A DNA stretch of 64,000 bases from Rhizobium sp. WSM4643 (lineage in GTDB: Bacteria; Pseudomonadota; Alphaproteobacteria; Rhizobiales; Rhizobiaceae). The stretch spans positions 4,059,501 through 4,123,500 of the forward strand of contig NZ_CP104040.1 in assembly GCF_025152745.1 (NCBI RefSeq). Reading direction: 5' to 3'. Positions 19,393-27,479 of the stretch are shown here, piece by piece; within the stretch, counting starts at the first letter, position 1; each line of letters opens with the position of its first letter. The notes beneath the pieces were generated by a model. The model saw nothing but the letters and a program-made list of their open reading frames with translations, was not told where the DNA came from and searched no databases. The position numbers and the translations under genes are program-made.

Positions 19393-19905
19393 TCAAGAGT
19401 CGAGCGGTTCCTGCGGCTTGCCGCTAGAAGTGATCCAACGTACTCCAGCGCCAAACGACGTGGTCTCAGCAGTAAACTCGATATTCCGAGCTTTTAAAGC
19501 AGCTTCCAACCGGTCCAGTTTCACTCGACTTACGGCCTCAAAATCGTCGAGTTCGAGCCGGGCGATGAACTTTTGGTCTACGTCGGCGATCTTCGCCAGC
19601 TGCGCTTGTGATAGATTGGCCAAGCCTCTTGCCGCAGGTAGCATCGCTCTCCTGTAAGGGTCTTTCCTACCTGGTACTCGCCACCTGATACCCTGACCGA
19701 AGTCACTGCCCGCATCAGTGAATTCGACGCCTTCTTCCTCGTATTTCTCTTTCAGGAGGTAGGCGAAGCGCGGCGTGAGCTTATACCGCCCTGCTTCGAG
19801 GGTGTAGACCGACCGGGACTTCAGTTTGAACAGGTCTTCGATGCCAGTTTGGGTATATCCCAACAGGCAACGCGCAGCTCTGAGGAGGTCTGGAAGGCTG
19901 TCCAT
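19393..19905 (-). CDS. Double helix-turn-helix (XRE-like) regulator
   Basis: 170 residues from ATG 19905 (a TTG at 19941 is possible). The protein is an internal duplication. HTH unit 1 (LLRAARCLLGYTQTGIEDL...) is followed by GVEFTDAGSDFGQGIRW. HTH unit 2 (AARGLANLSQAQLAKIADV...) is followed by NIEFTAETTSFGAGVRW. Each unit has the five-helix XRE pattern plus the tail usual for alphaproteobacterial regulators. It is divergent from the next gene and is a candidate regulator of the island's left end. Confidence 0.75.
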   Translation of the reverse strand: MDSLPDLLRAARCLLGYTQTGIEDLFKLKSRSVYTLEAGRYKLTPRFAYLLKEKYEEEGVEFTDAGSDFGQGIRWRVPGRKDPYRRAMLPAARGLANLSQAQLAKIADVDQKFIARLELDDFEAVSRVKLDRLEAALKARNIEFTAETTSFGAGVRWITSSGKPQEPLDS

Positions 19906-20085
19906 ATATCTGGATGAGCAGGCCAACCAAGGAAATGTCAATTAATTCTGGTTGATACATAAGCGCCATTAAAACTAAGTCATAATATTTGCAAATAAGT
20001 CATTTCCTTTGCAATTGAGGCGCGAATCAGATTTTGTGTTGCCAACGCAGCGGCTTCGCCGCCGAATCAGAGGGCAACTTGTGTG

Positions 20086-20385
20086 ATGGATAAATGGTTA
20101 GGCACGCCACCGGATTTGATAATCCCAAGACTAAGATCGCTGGTCGAAGATTTGGAACGCGTTGCCGCTCCCGGCGGCGTTGCCGGTATCAATGACGCGG
20201 TCATCATCAAGAACTGCATCCTCACAAGTCGATCTGTCCCCTGCTTGATCGGCCAAATGCATGGCCACCCGACAATCAAAGACGGGGCGGGTATCACGAG
20301 CGAACTTTTCTACCTCGACCGAAAGCGGCGCGTCGCTAGGACACTGAGCCGATGGTATCGGTTCGACGATGGCCTTTTGATCTGA
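20086..20385 (+). CDS. DUF6634-like small protein
   Basis: 99 residues from ATG 20086 (a GTG directly precedes it). RLRSLVEDLERVA, then RSVPCLIGQMHGHPTIKDG, then TSELFYLDRKRRVARTLSRWYRF resembles, from memory, the DUF6634 family, which has a PCL.G..GHP segment and a closing WART.SRWYRLG-like motif. Function is unknown. It sits 22 bp upstream of the AAA/M41 protease gene and is probably its operon partner. Confidence 0.6.
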   Translation: MDKWLGTPPDLIIPRLRSLVEDLERVAAPGGVAGINDAVIIKNCILTSRSVPCLIGQMHGHPTIKDGAGITSELFYLDRKRRVARTLSRWYRFDDGLLI

Positions 20386-20407
20386 TCTCACGTTACGGAG
20401 ACCACCA

Positions 20408-22390
20408 ATGGAAAAGGCTCTCGCCGACCAGCTTGACCGGTACATTTACAAACTTCAGGAAGCATCGCGAAATTTAAAAGGCTCGCGGTCTATTGGTGCG
20501 ATAAGAACGAAGCACGACAATGCAGCAATTGCGACGAAGTCCGCAGCGGATTTCTTAGCCTACTGCGCCCTCATCAAGTTCGTTCGACGGAATATCGGCA
20601 GCCTGTCGCAACCGTCATGCGTCGCCTTGGTCTGTGTTCCAAGTCAGTGGCTGCTTTCAGATATTGAAGATGCGGCAAAGATAATCTTCAACAACGCGAA
20701 GCAGTTCAAAATCTGCCTCCACCCTACGTCAAAGCACAAGCGGGGTTGGGAGATCGACGCAGATGAACTCCTTGCCTCAGACAAACTGATCATTTTCGCG
20801 CGGGCTGGCTCGATGGTTCACGAGGATTTCGAATTGGCAGCGACAGTTCGTGACCGGCTTAGCTTGTGCGATGTCAGGCATATCCGCGCACTCAGCGGGC
20901 TACGAGGATGTGGCGCACTCACCGACGAGCAGGTGGCGGTGATCGCACCGCAGCCTTCGGAACGAATGGAAGCGATTTTCCGACGCGGGCAACCCGCAAA
21001 GCGTGCAGCCGAAAGGCTCATGGATGCTCATAGTAAGTCAACTGACCTGCCCGCGCAGCACCTCGACTTGTCGAAAGGCTTCGGTGAAGCAGGCGTGTGG
21101 GCCAAGGAATTGAAAAGAGATATCCAAGAGTGGCGTGAAGGAAAGTTGCCTTGGCCCGAGGTAGATAAGGGGTGTTTGCTCTACGGCCCGCCCGGCACTG
21201 GAAAGACACGATTTGCCTCCGCACTCGCTGCAGAATGCGATCTGCATTTGGAGGCGGCTTCGATCTCTAAATGGCAGAGCTTTAAGGATGGCGACCTGGG
21301 AGATATGCTGAAGGCAATGTACCAAGCCTTCGGGGCTGCCAGGGAAAATGCCCCTGCGCTGTTGTTCATCGACGAGTTCGACTCCATCGGTGATCGCTCA
21401 AAGTTTCCGTCGCAGCACGAGACCTACTCGACAACGGTTGTCAACGCCCTTCTTGAATGTCTAGACGGCATCGGAGACCGAGAAGGTGTCGTCGTGCTTG
21501 GAGCATGCAACCATCCACAAAAAATCGACCCCGCACTATTGCGAAGTGGTCGGCTGGAAAAACATGTTTCATTTCCTTTACCAGACGCCGCAGCTCGTTC
21601 AGAAATCCTTGCGTTTCATCTTCCCAGCCTATCTGAAGAGGCCGCCCTCAAGGAAATTGGAGCCCGATTGCCAGGCAAAAGCGGGGCTGATCTCGAACGA
21701 TTGGCAAGGGAGGCTCGGCGCATTGCGCGGCGCGAAAATCGATCAGTTACCATCGACGATGTCAGGGCAAGGATAAAGGTACCTGCGCCGCTCGACGCAG
21801 CCACTTTGCACCGAGTGGCGATTCACGAGGCCGGTCATGCCATCGTGGCACACGCTCTTTTTATCGGAAAAATCGAACGTGTGGAAATCTATGACAACGT
21901 GCATCGGTTCGCGACCGTCATGGACGCCAACGGGCTGACTACAGTGGAGATATCCGCCAGAGAGTTCACGACACGGTGGGACATCATCAAAATGATCACG
22001 ATGCATCTCGCTGGAGCGGCGGCAGAAGACTTAGTCTTGGGCCACCGGTCAAATTGGGCGTCGGGCACTCGGGACAGCGATCTCTCGCAAGCGACAACCT
22101 TGGCAATCAAGATGGTTACGGAATATGGCTTCGGTAGTTCACTTTATTTCCTTCCTGGTTCCGTCGACATTGAGGCAGCCGTCACACTTTGGGAAGATCA
22201 GCCGCTCCGGGATGAAGTTACCGAGATTCTGCAAGAACAGTATCAACGAGCGAGAGACATGCTTGATGGTTTGCGCCCCACCCTACTCAAGCTCGCGGAT
22301 GCACTTGTAAAAGAAAAGTCCTTGGACGCGGCTCAATTAGAACCGTATTGGCCAGGTGCCCCCAAACGCACGAACGTTTTGCGCCAATAG
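20408..22390 (+). CDS. Soluble AAA+ ATPase with M41 (FtsH-like) metalloprotease domain
   Basis: 660 residues. The N-terminal 220 residues have no membrane helix, unlike FtsH. The AAA+ module has Walker A GPPGTGKTR near 259 and Walker B LLFIDEFDSIGDR near 317. A second-region lid is followed by a peptidase with the zinc motif HEAGHA near 473 and a third ligand Asp in RDSDLSQATTLAIKMV near 555. It should unfold and cleave protein substrates in the cytosol. Pairing with a DUF6634-like gene and a nearby TIR protein suggests a conflict role, which is inference. Confidence 0.88.
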   Translation: MEKALADQLDRYIYKLQEASRNLKGSRSIGAIRTKHDNAAIATKSAADFLAYCALIKFVRRNIGSLSQPSCVALVCVPSQWLLSDIEDAAKIIFNNAKQFKICLHPTSKHKRGWEIDADELLASDKLIIFARAGSMVHEDFELAATVRDRLSLCDVRHIRALSGLRGCGALTDEQVAVIAPQPSERMEAIFRRGQPAKRAAERLMDAHSKSTDLPAQHLDLSKGFGEAGVWAKELKRDIQEWREGKLPWPEVDKGCLLYGPPGTGKTRFASALAAECDLHLEAASISKWQSFKDGDLGDMLKAMYQAFGAARENAPALLFIDEFDSIGDRSKFPSQHETYSTTVVNALLECLDGIGDREGVVVLGACNHPQKIDPALLRSGRLEKHVSFPLPDAAARSEILAFHLPSLSEEAALKEIGARLPGKSGADLERLAREARRIARRENRSVTIDDVRARIKVPAPLDAATLHRVAIHEAGHAIVAHALFIGKIERVEIYDNVHRFATVMDANGLTTVEISAREFTTRWDIIKMITMHLAGAAAEDLVLGHRSNWASGTRDSDLSQATTLAIKMVTEYGFGSSLYFLPGSVDIEAAVTLWEDQPLRDEVTEILQEQYQRARDMLDGLRPTLLKLADALVKEKSLDAAQLEPYWPGAPKRTNVLRQ

Positions 22391-22504
22391 TGCGGCGCAA
22401 CGACATCCGGCGACTATCAAGGAAATCGAAATCAACGAGGCAAGGAAACGTCGCGGAAATTGCGGCGCGGTCCCGGACTATTTTGCCTACACGGAAGGTA
22501 TGAC

Positions 22505-23314
22505 ATGCGGGCTTGGATCATCAGCGATATCCACCACGCGCGGATGGACGTTCTCTGGAGCAATCTTGCGGTCCCAAAAGCGGACGTTTGCATTTGCGCC
22601 GGGGATATCACGAATTCAATAGTTGATAGCATCGCGCATGTCCGGCGCTTCATCGAGCCACACATGCCTGTGGTCCTTACCCTTGGCAATCACGACTACT
22701 ATGGTTCGAGTATCGATTTCGCCCTTGAGCGGGCGCGACGCCTCATCGAAGGTACGCGTATTCAACTACTTGAAAATGAGACCTGCATTTTCCACGATTG
22801 CCGCTTCGTCGGCGCGACACTGTGGACAGATTTTGCGGTTTCGGTCGGCGACGATGATCACGTCCCGCCAGAGGAGCGACGAGCCAAAGCCTTCGCGTTG
22901 GTTCCTTGGCAGATAATGGACTTCCACTGCATCCTTCGATCCGACCCGCGACACCCGGGTGAAAACGGGCTGATCACAGTTCAGGAAATCCTCAAGCGCC
23001 ACATCGCGAGCCGATCATTCATTGACCGCGAACTGGAAAAGCCATTCGACGGCCGCACTTTCGTCGTGACGCATCACGCACCGCTCATCCAGAGTTTTGA
23101 CGCCCGATTCTTTGGCCACGTAACCAATGCGGCATTCGGAAGTGATCTGTCCGATTTGATCGCGCGGCGACGGCCGTCCGTTTGGATTCACGGCCATATC
23201 CATCGATTCCGCGACTATATGGCTGACGGGACCAGAGTGATCTGCAATCCTCGTGGTTATCGAGGCGAGCGAGATTTGAATGGATTTCGGCCGGGTTTCG
23301 TCATCGATCTATGA
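22505..23314 (+). CDS. Metallophosphoesterase
   Basis: 269 residues from ATG 22505. The calcineurin-like motifs are all present: SDIHH near residue 7, CAGDITNS near 30, TLGNHDYYG near 58, THHAPL near 190 and HGHIHRFRDY near 230. Substrate could be a nucleotide, phosphoprotein or nucleic acid. It follows the protease gene by about 115 bp on the same strand and precedes the TIR gene, so it may belong to the same functional cluster. Confidence 0.88.
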   Translation: MRAWIISDIHHARMDVLWSNLAVPKADVCICAGDITNSIVDSIAHVRRFIEPHMPVVLTLGNHDYYGSSIDFALERARRLIEGTRIQLLENETCIFHDCRFVGATLWTDFAVSVGDDDHVPPEERRAKAFALVPWQIMDFHCILRSDPRHPGENGLITVQEILKRHIASRSFIDRELEKPFDGRTFVVTHHAPLIQSFDARFFGHVTNAAFGSDLSDLIARRRPSVWIHGHIHRFRDYMADGTRVICNPRGYRGERDLNGFRPGFVIDL

Positions 23315-23696
23315 GAAATCCTGACGAGGCAGTCGATCTTGAGGACATGGCGAGTTATTACGCTAAAGCATCGACATGGGCGCAGTCCATGGTTGGGTAA
23401 GGTTAGAAGGCCTCCCGCTCTTCACCCGTTTGGCGATTCCAGCGCAATTGGCGGCGTCGGCGCAATTCCAAGCAAAGTGCCAACGACGGGTCGCCGCCTT
23501 CCGGTTAGGACTGCCGGTGTCCATGGTGCCGTTCGGGTAGACAACGGTAAACGTCCAGCCTGCATTGTGGGCATCGCCTGCTAGCCGCGATAGAGAACAA
23601 GACAAGAACAAAATTCCTTATGGATGCGAGCACAGATTTTGGCATTAAAGTATACATGCCCGAGTCAGAGGCACGATAGCCATCGAAGGACGAACA
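23311..23696 (+). other. Gap with a possible 29-aa coupled ORF
   Basis: An ATG at 23311 overlaps the phosphoesterase stop (ATGA) and opens a 29-codon frame ending at 23400. A second frame (23376-23540) follows. Neither has recognisable homology. The region may hold a small coupled peptide or decayed sequence; nothing firmer can be said. A GAAGGA sequence near 23686 serves the next gene. Confidence 0.25.
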
Positions 23697-24788
23697 GTGA
23701 GCACAATAGGCAAAGTCTTCATCAGCCATGCTACCGCAGACGCCGCCTTGGCAAAATTGGTAGTGAATTTCCTGAAGGAAGCCGTAGGCGTGCGGGATGC
23801 AGATATTTTCTGCAGCAGCCTCCCAGGTCACAGCATCCCGTTGATGGAAGACTTCAATTTATACCTAAAGAACCAAATCGAGCAGCCCTCTATCGTCCTC
23901 GCACTCCTGACACCCGCCTATTTCGATAGCGACTTTTGCTTGATGGAGCTGGGAGCGGCCTGGTCGAGGTCACTGAAGACGCTCGCCGTCGTCGCTCCAG
24001 AAATATCGTTCGACCTCGTGACAAAGACCTTGGGACTGAAGCAGGCATGGCTGATCAACGATCACTCCCGGCTTTCTGAATTCAGAGACGCTTTTAAAGA
24101 ACTAGCGTTGGAAAGCCGAAGCTCCGCAACGTGGGAAGGGAAGGCGGCTGAATGGCGGAAGAGGTTGCCTGCGATCCTTCGCGGGCTGCCGTCATCCAAA
24201 CTCGTTTCAAAAAAAGACCTCGATGCTGCGTTTTTTGAGATCGAGACGATCAAACGAGCCTCGGCCGCAGAAGCCGAACGGCTATCTAATCTACATCAGG
24301 AACTAGCCGGGCGCTCTGCTCGGAAACATCAAGAACTTGAGGAGGAGAACGCCGCACTTCGAAAGCGGCTGGCCGACAAAGAGGCAGGATTGCCCCGCGC
24401 CATAATTGTCGAGCCGGAACGCCTTATTGCTCTCGATCTGCAAGAGGTCCTAACGCGGGCTCGATACGATGTTGTTGGCGTTACAAAGTCAAAGCAGGAG
24501 GCGATCATCATGGCCCTTGCTGAAAAGCCAGAACTCATCGTTACGGAAATAGACCTTGCTGACGGCTCATCAGGCATTGATCTCGTGAATGCCCTCTACC
24601 CACATTTGGAATGCTTCGCGATATTCGTCACCAACCATCCGGAGAAGCTGTTGACAGGCAATCGACCGGAGCCAATCGAACTGATAACGAAGCCGTTCTC
24701 ACCCGATAATCTGCTAGAAAAGGTCGCTGGCGCGAGGAAGCGCCTTATTGAGAGGCGGGCGCTGGCCGAACGCCAAGCAGTTCGTTGA
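23697..24788 (+). CDS. TIR domain fused to PhyR-type receiver domain (Asp-to-Glu)
   Basis: 363 residues from a GTG (23697) behind GAAGGA. Residues 5-130 form a TIR domain: KVFISHATADAALAK, then IVLALLTPAYFDS, and the putative NAD-hydrolase Glu in CLMELGAAW. A coiled coil with HQELEEENAALRKRL spans about 180-230. Residues 234-355 resemble the receiver of PhyR, the general stress response anti-anti-sigma protein: LADGSSGID, NHPEKLLTGNRPEP and ITKPF. The phospho-acceptor position is Glu284 (TEIDLADGSSG) where PhyR has Asp. TIR domains often cleave NAD+; constitutive or altered activation is inferred. Confidence 0.85.
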   Translation: MSTIGKVFISHATADAALAKLVVNFLKEAVGVRDADIFCSSLPGHSIPLMEDFNLYLKNQIEQPSIVLALLTPAYFDSDFCLMELGAAWSRSLKTLAVVAPEISFDLVTKTLGLKQAWLINDHSRLSEFRDAFKELALESRSSATWEGKAAEWRKRLPAILRGLPSSKLVSKKDLDAAFFEIETIKRASAAEAERLSNLHQELAGRSARKHQELEEENAALRKRLADKEAGLPRAIIVEPERLIALDLQEVLTRARYDVVGVTKSKQEAIIMALAEKPELIVTEIDLADGSSGIDLVNALYPHLECFAIFVTNHPEKLLTGNRPEPIELITKPFSPDNLLEKVAGARKRLIERRALAERQAVR

Positions 24789-24872
24789 TCACCGTCGCCT
24801 CGCGAACCACACCACTGGAAATGTTATCCTTACCGTGCAATTTCTTGGGGCAGGGGCATCTTGGGGACATCG

Positions 24873-25274
24873 ATGATCAGCAGCAAAATTATTGCCGTGG
24901 CAGCCGTGATGGCGCTCGCTGCATGCAGCTCCACGTCGCAAGGCGTCGCTCTCGGCGTTCGAGGCAGCCCAGCATGGAACAAGACAGCTCCGAAAGCCGA
25001 TATCGTGGCCTACTATGACCAGAAGCGCGATTACGAGCTGTGCACCAGCTGGCAAAAGCATCCTGACAGTCCGACGCTGCGGGCAAACATCGCCGATGCC
25101 CTGGAACGTCGAGGAAAGCCCGCTGACATGTGCTACCGGCCGGACCTGGATGCGACGCAAGCCGCTGCCGAAGCTTCGCGACCGAATTCGTATGTGCCTC
25201 CGCCCGCTGCCCGAAAGCCCGTGAATTGCCAAGGCTACACGATTGGGAACATAACGCAGACGTATTGCAACTGA
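24873..25274 (+). CDS. Small lipoprotein
   Basis: 133 residues from ATG 24873 (MISSKIIAVAAVMALAAC). A signal sequence with lipobox LAAC near residue 18 predicts lipidation. The mature part has SWQKHPDSPTLRANIADALERRG, reminiscent of short rhizobial lipoproteins, and ends with Cys-containing YTIGNITQTYCN. Function is unknown. Its stop overlaps the start of the next gene. Confidence 0.65.
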   Translation: MISSKIIAVAAVMALAACSSTSQGVALGVRGSPAWNKTAPKADIVAYYDQKRDYELCTSWQKHPDSPTLRANIADALERRGKPADMCYRPDLDATQAAAEASRPNSYVPPPAARKPVNCQGYTIGNITQTYCN

Positions 25275-25840
25275 TGGAAAAGCCCACCAAAACGTTCGGT
25301 CTGGATGAGCCCATCGACCTTTATCGAAAGCTGCTGTTCGATATCGAGCGCCTTCGAGTCGGAGGCTCCAGCAGAGCCGTGCAGTTTTCTGCATTCGACT
25401 GCGCCGTCGATGCGTTCCACTTGATCGACTGGGTCCTGCATGCCGTCAATGATGAGGCTCATCTTCGCCTGACGGGCAAGGGGCGCGGCAAGCATGGCGT
25501 AATCCCAGGCTTCATTACGACGAATGCGATCCGACTGCCTGACCTAGAGCTATGCCGCCAGATAGCCAACTCGGTAAAACATGTCGTCATGACATTTGGT
25601 CCGAAGATGGAGCACATGTCGACAGGCTCCACGGTGAAGTTCGAACCCGAATTTATACCCGATCAACCGCCTCCACCCGGCTTCCGGATGTTTGCGTGGG
25701 TCTACATCGAACTTCACGGCACCAAATATGCTGTCATCGAGCTTTTCGAGCACATGGCGCGACAGTGGGAACAGTTCCTAAGACAGGAAGGCCTGTTTGT
25801 TGAAGAGCCACCGGACTGGGAGCCATCTGACGAAGCGTAG
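25274..25840 (+). CDS. Hypothetical protein
   Basis: 188 residues. The ATG at 25274 overlaps the lipoprotein stop (TGATG), so translation is probably coupled. No signal peptide or membrane helix. Sequence includes FSAFDCAVDAFHLIDWVLH and CRQIANSVKHVVM, a helical pattern also seen in HEPN-like or AbiEi-neighbour proteins, but I do not recognise a family. No function is assigned. Confidence 0.55.
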   Translation: MEKPTKTFGLDEPIDLYRKLLFDIERLRVGGSSRAVQFSAFDCAVDAFHLIDWVLHAVNDEAHLRLTGKGRGKHGVIPGFITTNAIRLPDLELCRQIANSVKHVVMTFGPKMEHMSTGSTVKFEPEFIPDQPPPPGFRMFAWVYIELHGTKYAVIELFEHMARQWEQFLRQEGLFVEEPPDWEPSDEA

Positions 25841-25889
25841 AGCGCACATGTCTAACGGGGAACTGCAAAAGGGGCAGCTCGCGCCTTTG

Positions 25890-26264
25890 TTACCAAAACC
25901 CCTTCCGTGGTAGCTCCGCTTCGGGAAATGGAATGTACTTAAAATATTCTTTTTTACATCCAGAGCTGGTGGTCATTTCCATGTTGCTGCCGCCATCGAT
26001 CACTTCGAACATTACAGCCCTTTGAGGCACCCGCACCCTTTCGGTCTTGCCAATCACAACAGAGTATTTAGCGCAGACGACTGAAACCCCGTTGTCGTAT
26101 GTGTGCATCCCCGAGATTTCGGCCTGCTTTATCGTATCGGGATAGGCGAAATGTTTGTGCATGTAGTCAGCAAGCAATTGTCTTTGCTCCGGCGTCGAGG
26201 GGAAATCCTGCTCAGCGAATGCGGGTGAATAAAACGCCAGAGCCAGTGCTAGTTGGAGAAACAT
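25890..26264 (-). CDS. Hypothetical exported protein
   Basis: 124 residues from ATG 26264 (an in-frame GTG is 6 bp upstream). A signal peptide (MFLQLALALAFYSPAFAEQ) predicts export. The mature part has Cys in VVCAKYSVV and SSGCKKEYF that could form a disulfide. I do not recognise a family. It is convergent with the preceding hypothetical gene. Confidence 0.5.
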   Translation of the reverse strand: MFLQLALALAFYSPAFAEQDFPSTPEQRQLLADYMHKHFAYPDTIKQAEISGMHTYDNGVSVVCAKYSVVIGKTERVRVPQRAVMFEVIDGGSNMEMTTSSGCKKEYFKYIPFPEAELPRKGFW

Positions 26265-26379
26265 TCTCACGGTAAATCCTCTACTTTTCCGAGGTGTCTT
26301 TTAACTGCGCAGCGAGGATTGTCGATATCCGAAGCTGTTCAAACGAGACTCTTAAAGGATTTGGTGCTGGAATGGCTGC

Positions 26380-27459
26380 ATGACGAAACCGCCGCGCCCT
26401 CCTCGATCTAAGCCGCTGCTCCGCGACGACGGCGGGCCCTTGCAATCGCGCCCGATCCGAAAGCGGAATCCAGCGCAACCGGCGCTGCCTTTCGATCCCA
26501 TGCCGCCAAGGGTCGAACCGGCGCTGGCGTTGCTGAAGCAAAAGCCGCCGCCAGGTGATGATTGGGGCTGGGAAATCAAATGGGACGGATACAGGCTGGC
26601 CGTTCACGTCGAACCTACCGGCGTGCGAATCTTGACGCGAGGCGGTTACGATTGGGCCGATAGATTTCCGGGTATCGAGGCGGCTGCTCGGTCGCTCGGT
26701 CCCGCGTCCATGATTCTCGACGGTGAAGGCGTCGTCTTGGACGAACAAGGGCGCTCCGACTTCAACGGACTCCAAAATTCCTTGGGCGCGGTCGGCCGCC
26801 GTTCCGGCAATCTGACGGCCGGAAACGCGATCTTTATGGCGTTCGATTTGCTCTATCTCGACGGCCACGATTTGCGCGGCCTCGAATATCGAGACAGGCG
26901 GCATCTGCTTGAAGAGACCTTGGCCGGTTTCGGGGGTGCTATTCGGCTATCGGAAGAAATCGACGCCGATCCCGTCGCCATCCTCGATCATGCCTGCCGC
27001 CTCGATCTTGAGGGGATAGTCGGCAAGAACCGAAACAGCAAATATCAATCCGGACGAACCGGCGATTGGGTGAAGCTGAAGTGCGCCCAGTCGGAACCAT
27101 TTCTGATTGTCGGTTACGAGCCGTCGACAGGCGCATACGGCGGTTTCGGTTCGCTCCTCCTTGCGGCATATCAAGGCGACGATCTGCGCTATGTCGGTAG
27201 CGTAGGAACCGGATTCAAAGAGCGACCTTCGGTCGCGCTGCGGGCCATGATGGACAAGCTACCGTGGCGGCGGAAAGCGCCGCCAGTTGCGTATGAAGGG
27301 AACCGGCGGGTCGTATGGGTCCAGCCGACGTTGATTGCAGAAATCGAATTTCGCCAATGGACGCCTGACATGCAGCTGCGGCACGCCGCTTATAAAGGGC
27401 TGCGAGACCGCCAGGACAACGCGGACGTTTTCCGGCTGGACGATGACGAGGGACGATGA
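26380..27459 (+). CDS. ATP-dependent DNA ligase, stand-alone LigD-type (copy 1)
   Basis: 359 residues from ATG 26380. The adenylation domain carries nucleophile Lys in EIKWDGYRLAVH near residue 65, then RGGYDWADRFPG, ILDGEGVVLDEQGRSDF and GIVGKNRNSKY, with the terminal KLKC motif. An OB domain follows (PTLIAEIEFRQWTPDMQLRHAAYKGLR). It matches the ligase module of LigD; no polymerase or phosphoesterase module is present. It should seal DNA nicks or end joins. It is 20 bp from the convergent Shedu gene and has a paralogue at 56.3 kb. Confidence 0.9.
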   Translation: MTKPPRPPRSKPLLRDDGGPLQSRPIRKRNPAQPALPFDPMPPRVEPALALLKQKPPPGDDWGWEIKWDGYRLAVHVEPTGVRILTRGGYDWADRFPGIEAAARSLGPASMILDGEGVVLDEQGRSDFNGLQNSLGAVGRRSGNLTAGNAIFMAFDLLYLDGHDLRGLEYRDRRHLLEETLAGFGGAIRLSEEIDADPVAILDHACRLDLEGIVGKNRNSKYQSGRTGDWVKLKCAQSEPFLIVGYEPSTGAYGGFGSLLLAAYQGDDLRYVGSVGTGFKERPSVALRAMMDKLPWRRKAPPVAYEGNRRVVWVQPTLIAEIEFRQWTPDMQLRHAAYKGLRDRQDNADVFRLDDDEGR

Positions 27460-27479
27460 AGCGATCTATCCCAAGGGAA

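Noticed and set aside
24785..25018. A 77-codon frame overlapping the TIR gene stop
   Set aside because: It is out of frame with the lipoprotein gene that has a clear lipobox and signal peptide; the product is low-complexity.
26281..26904. A 207-codon minus-strand frame
   Set aside because: It is antisense to the ligase copy 1 gene and has no family resemblance.
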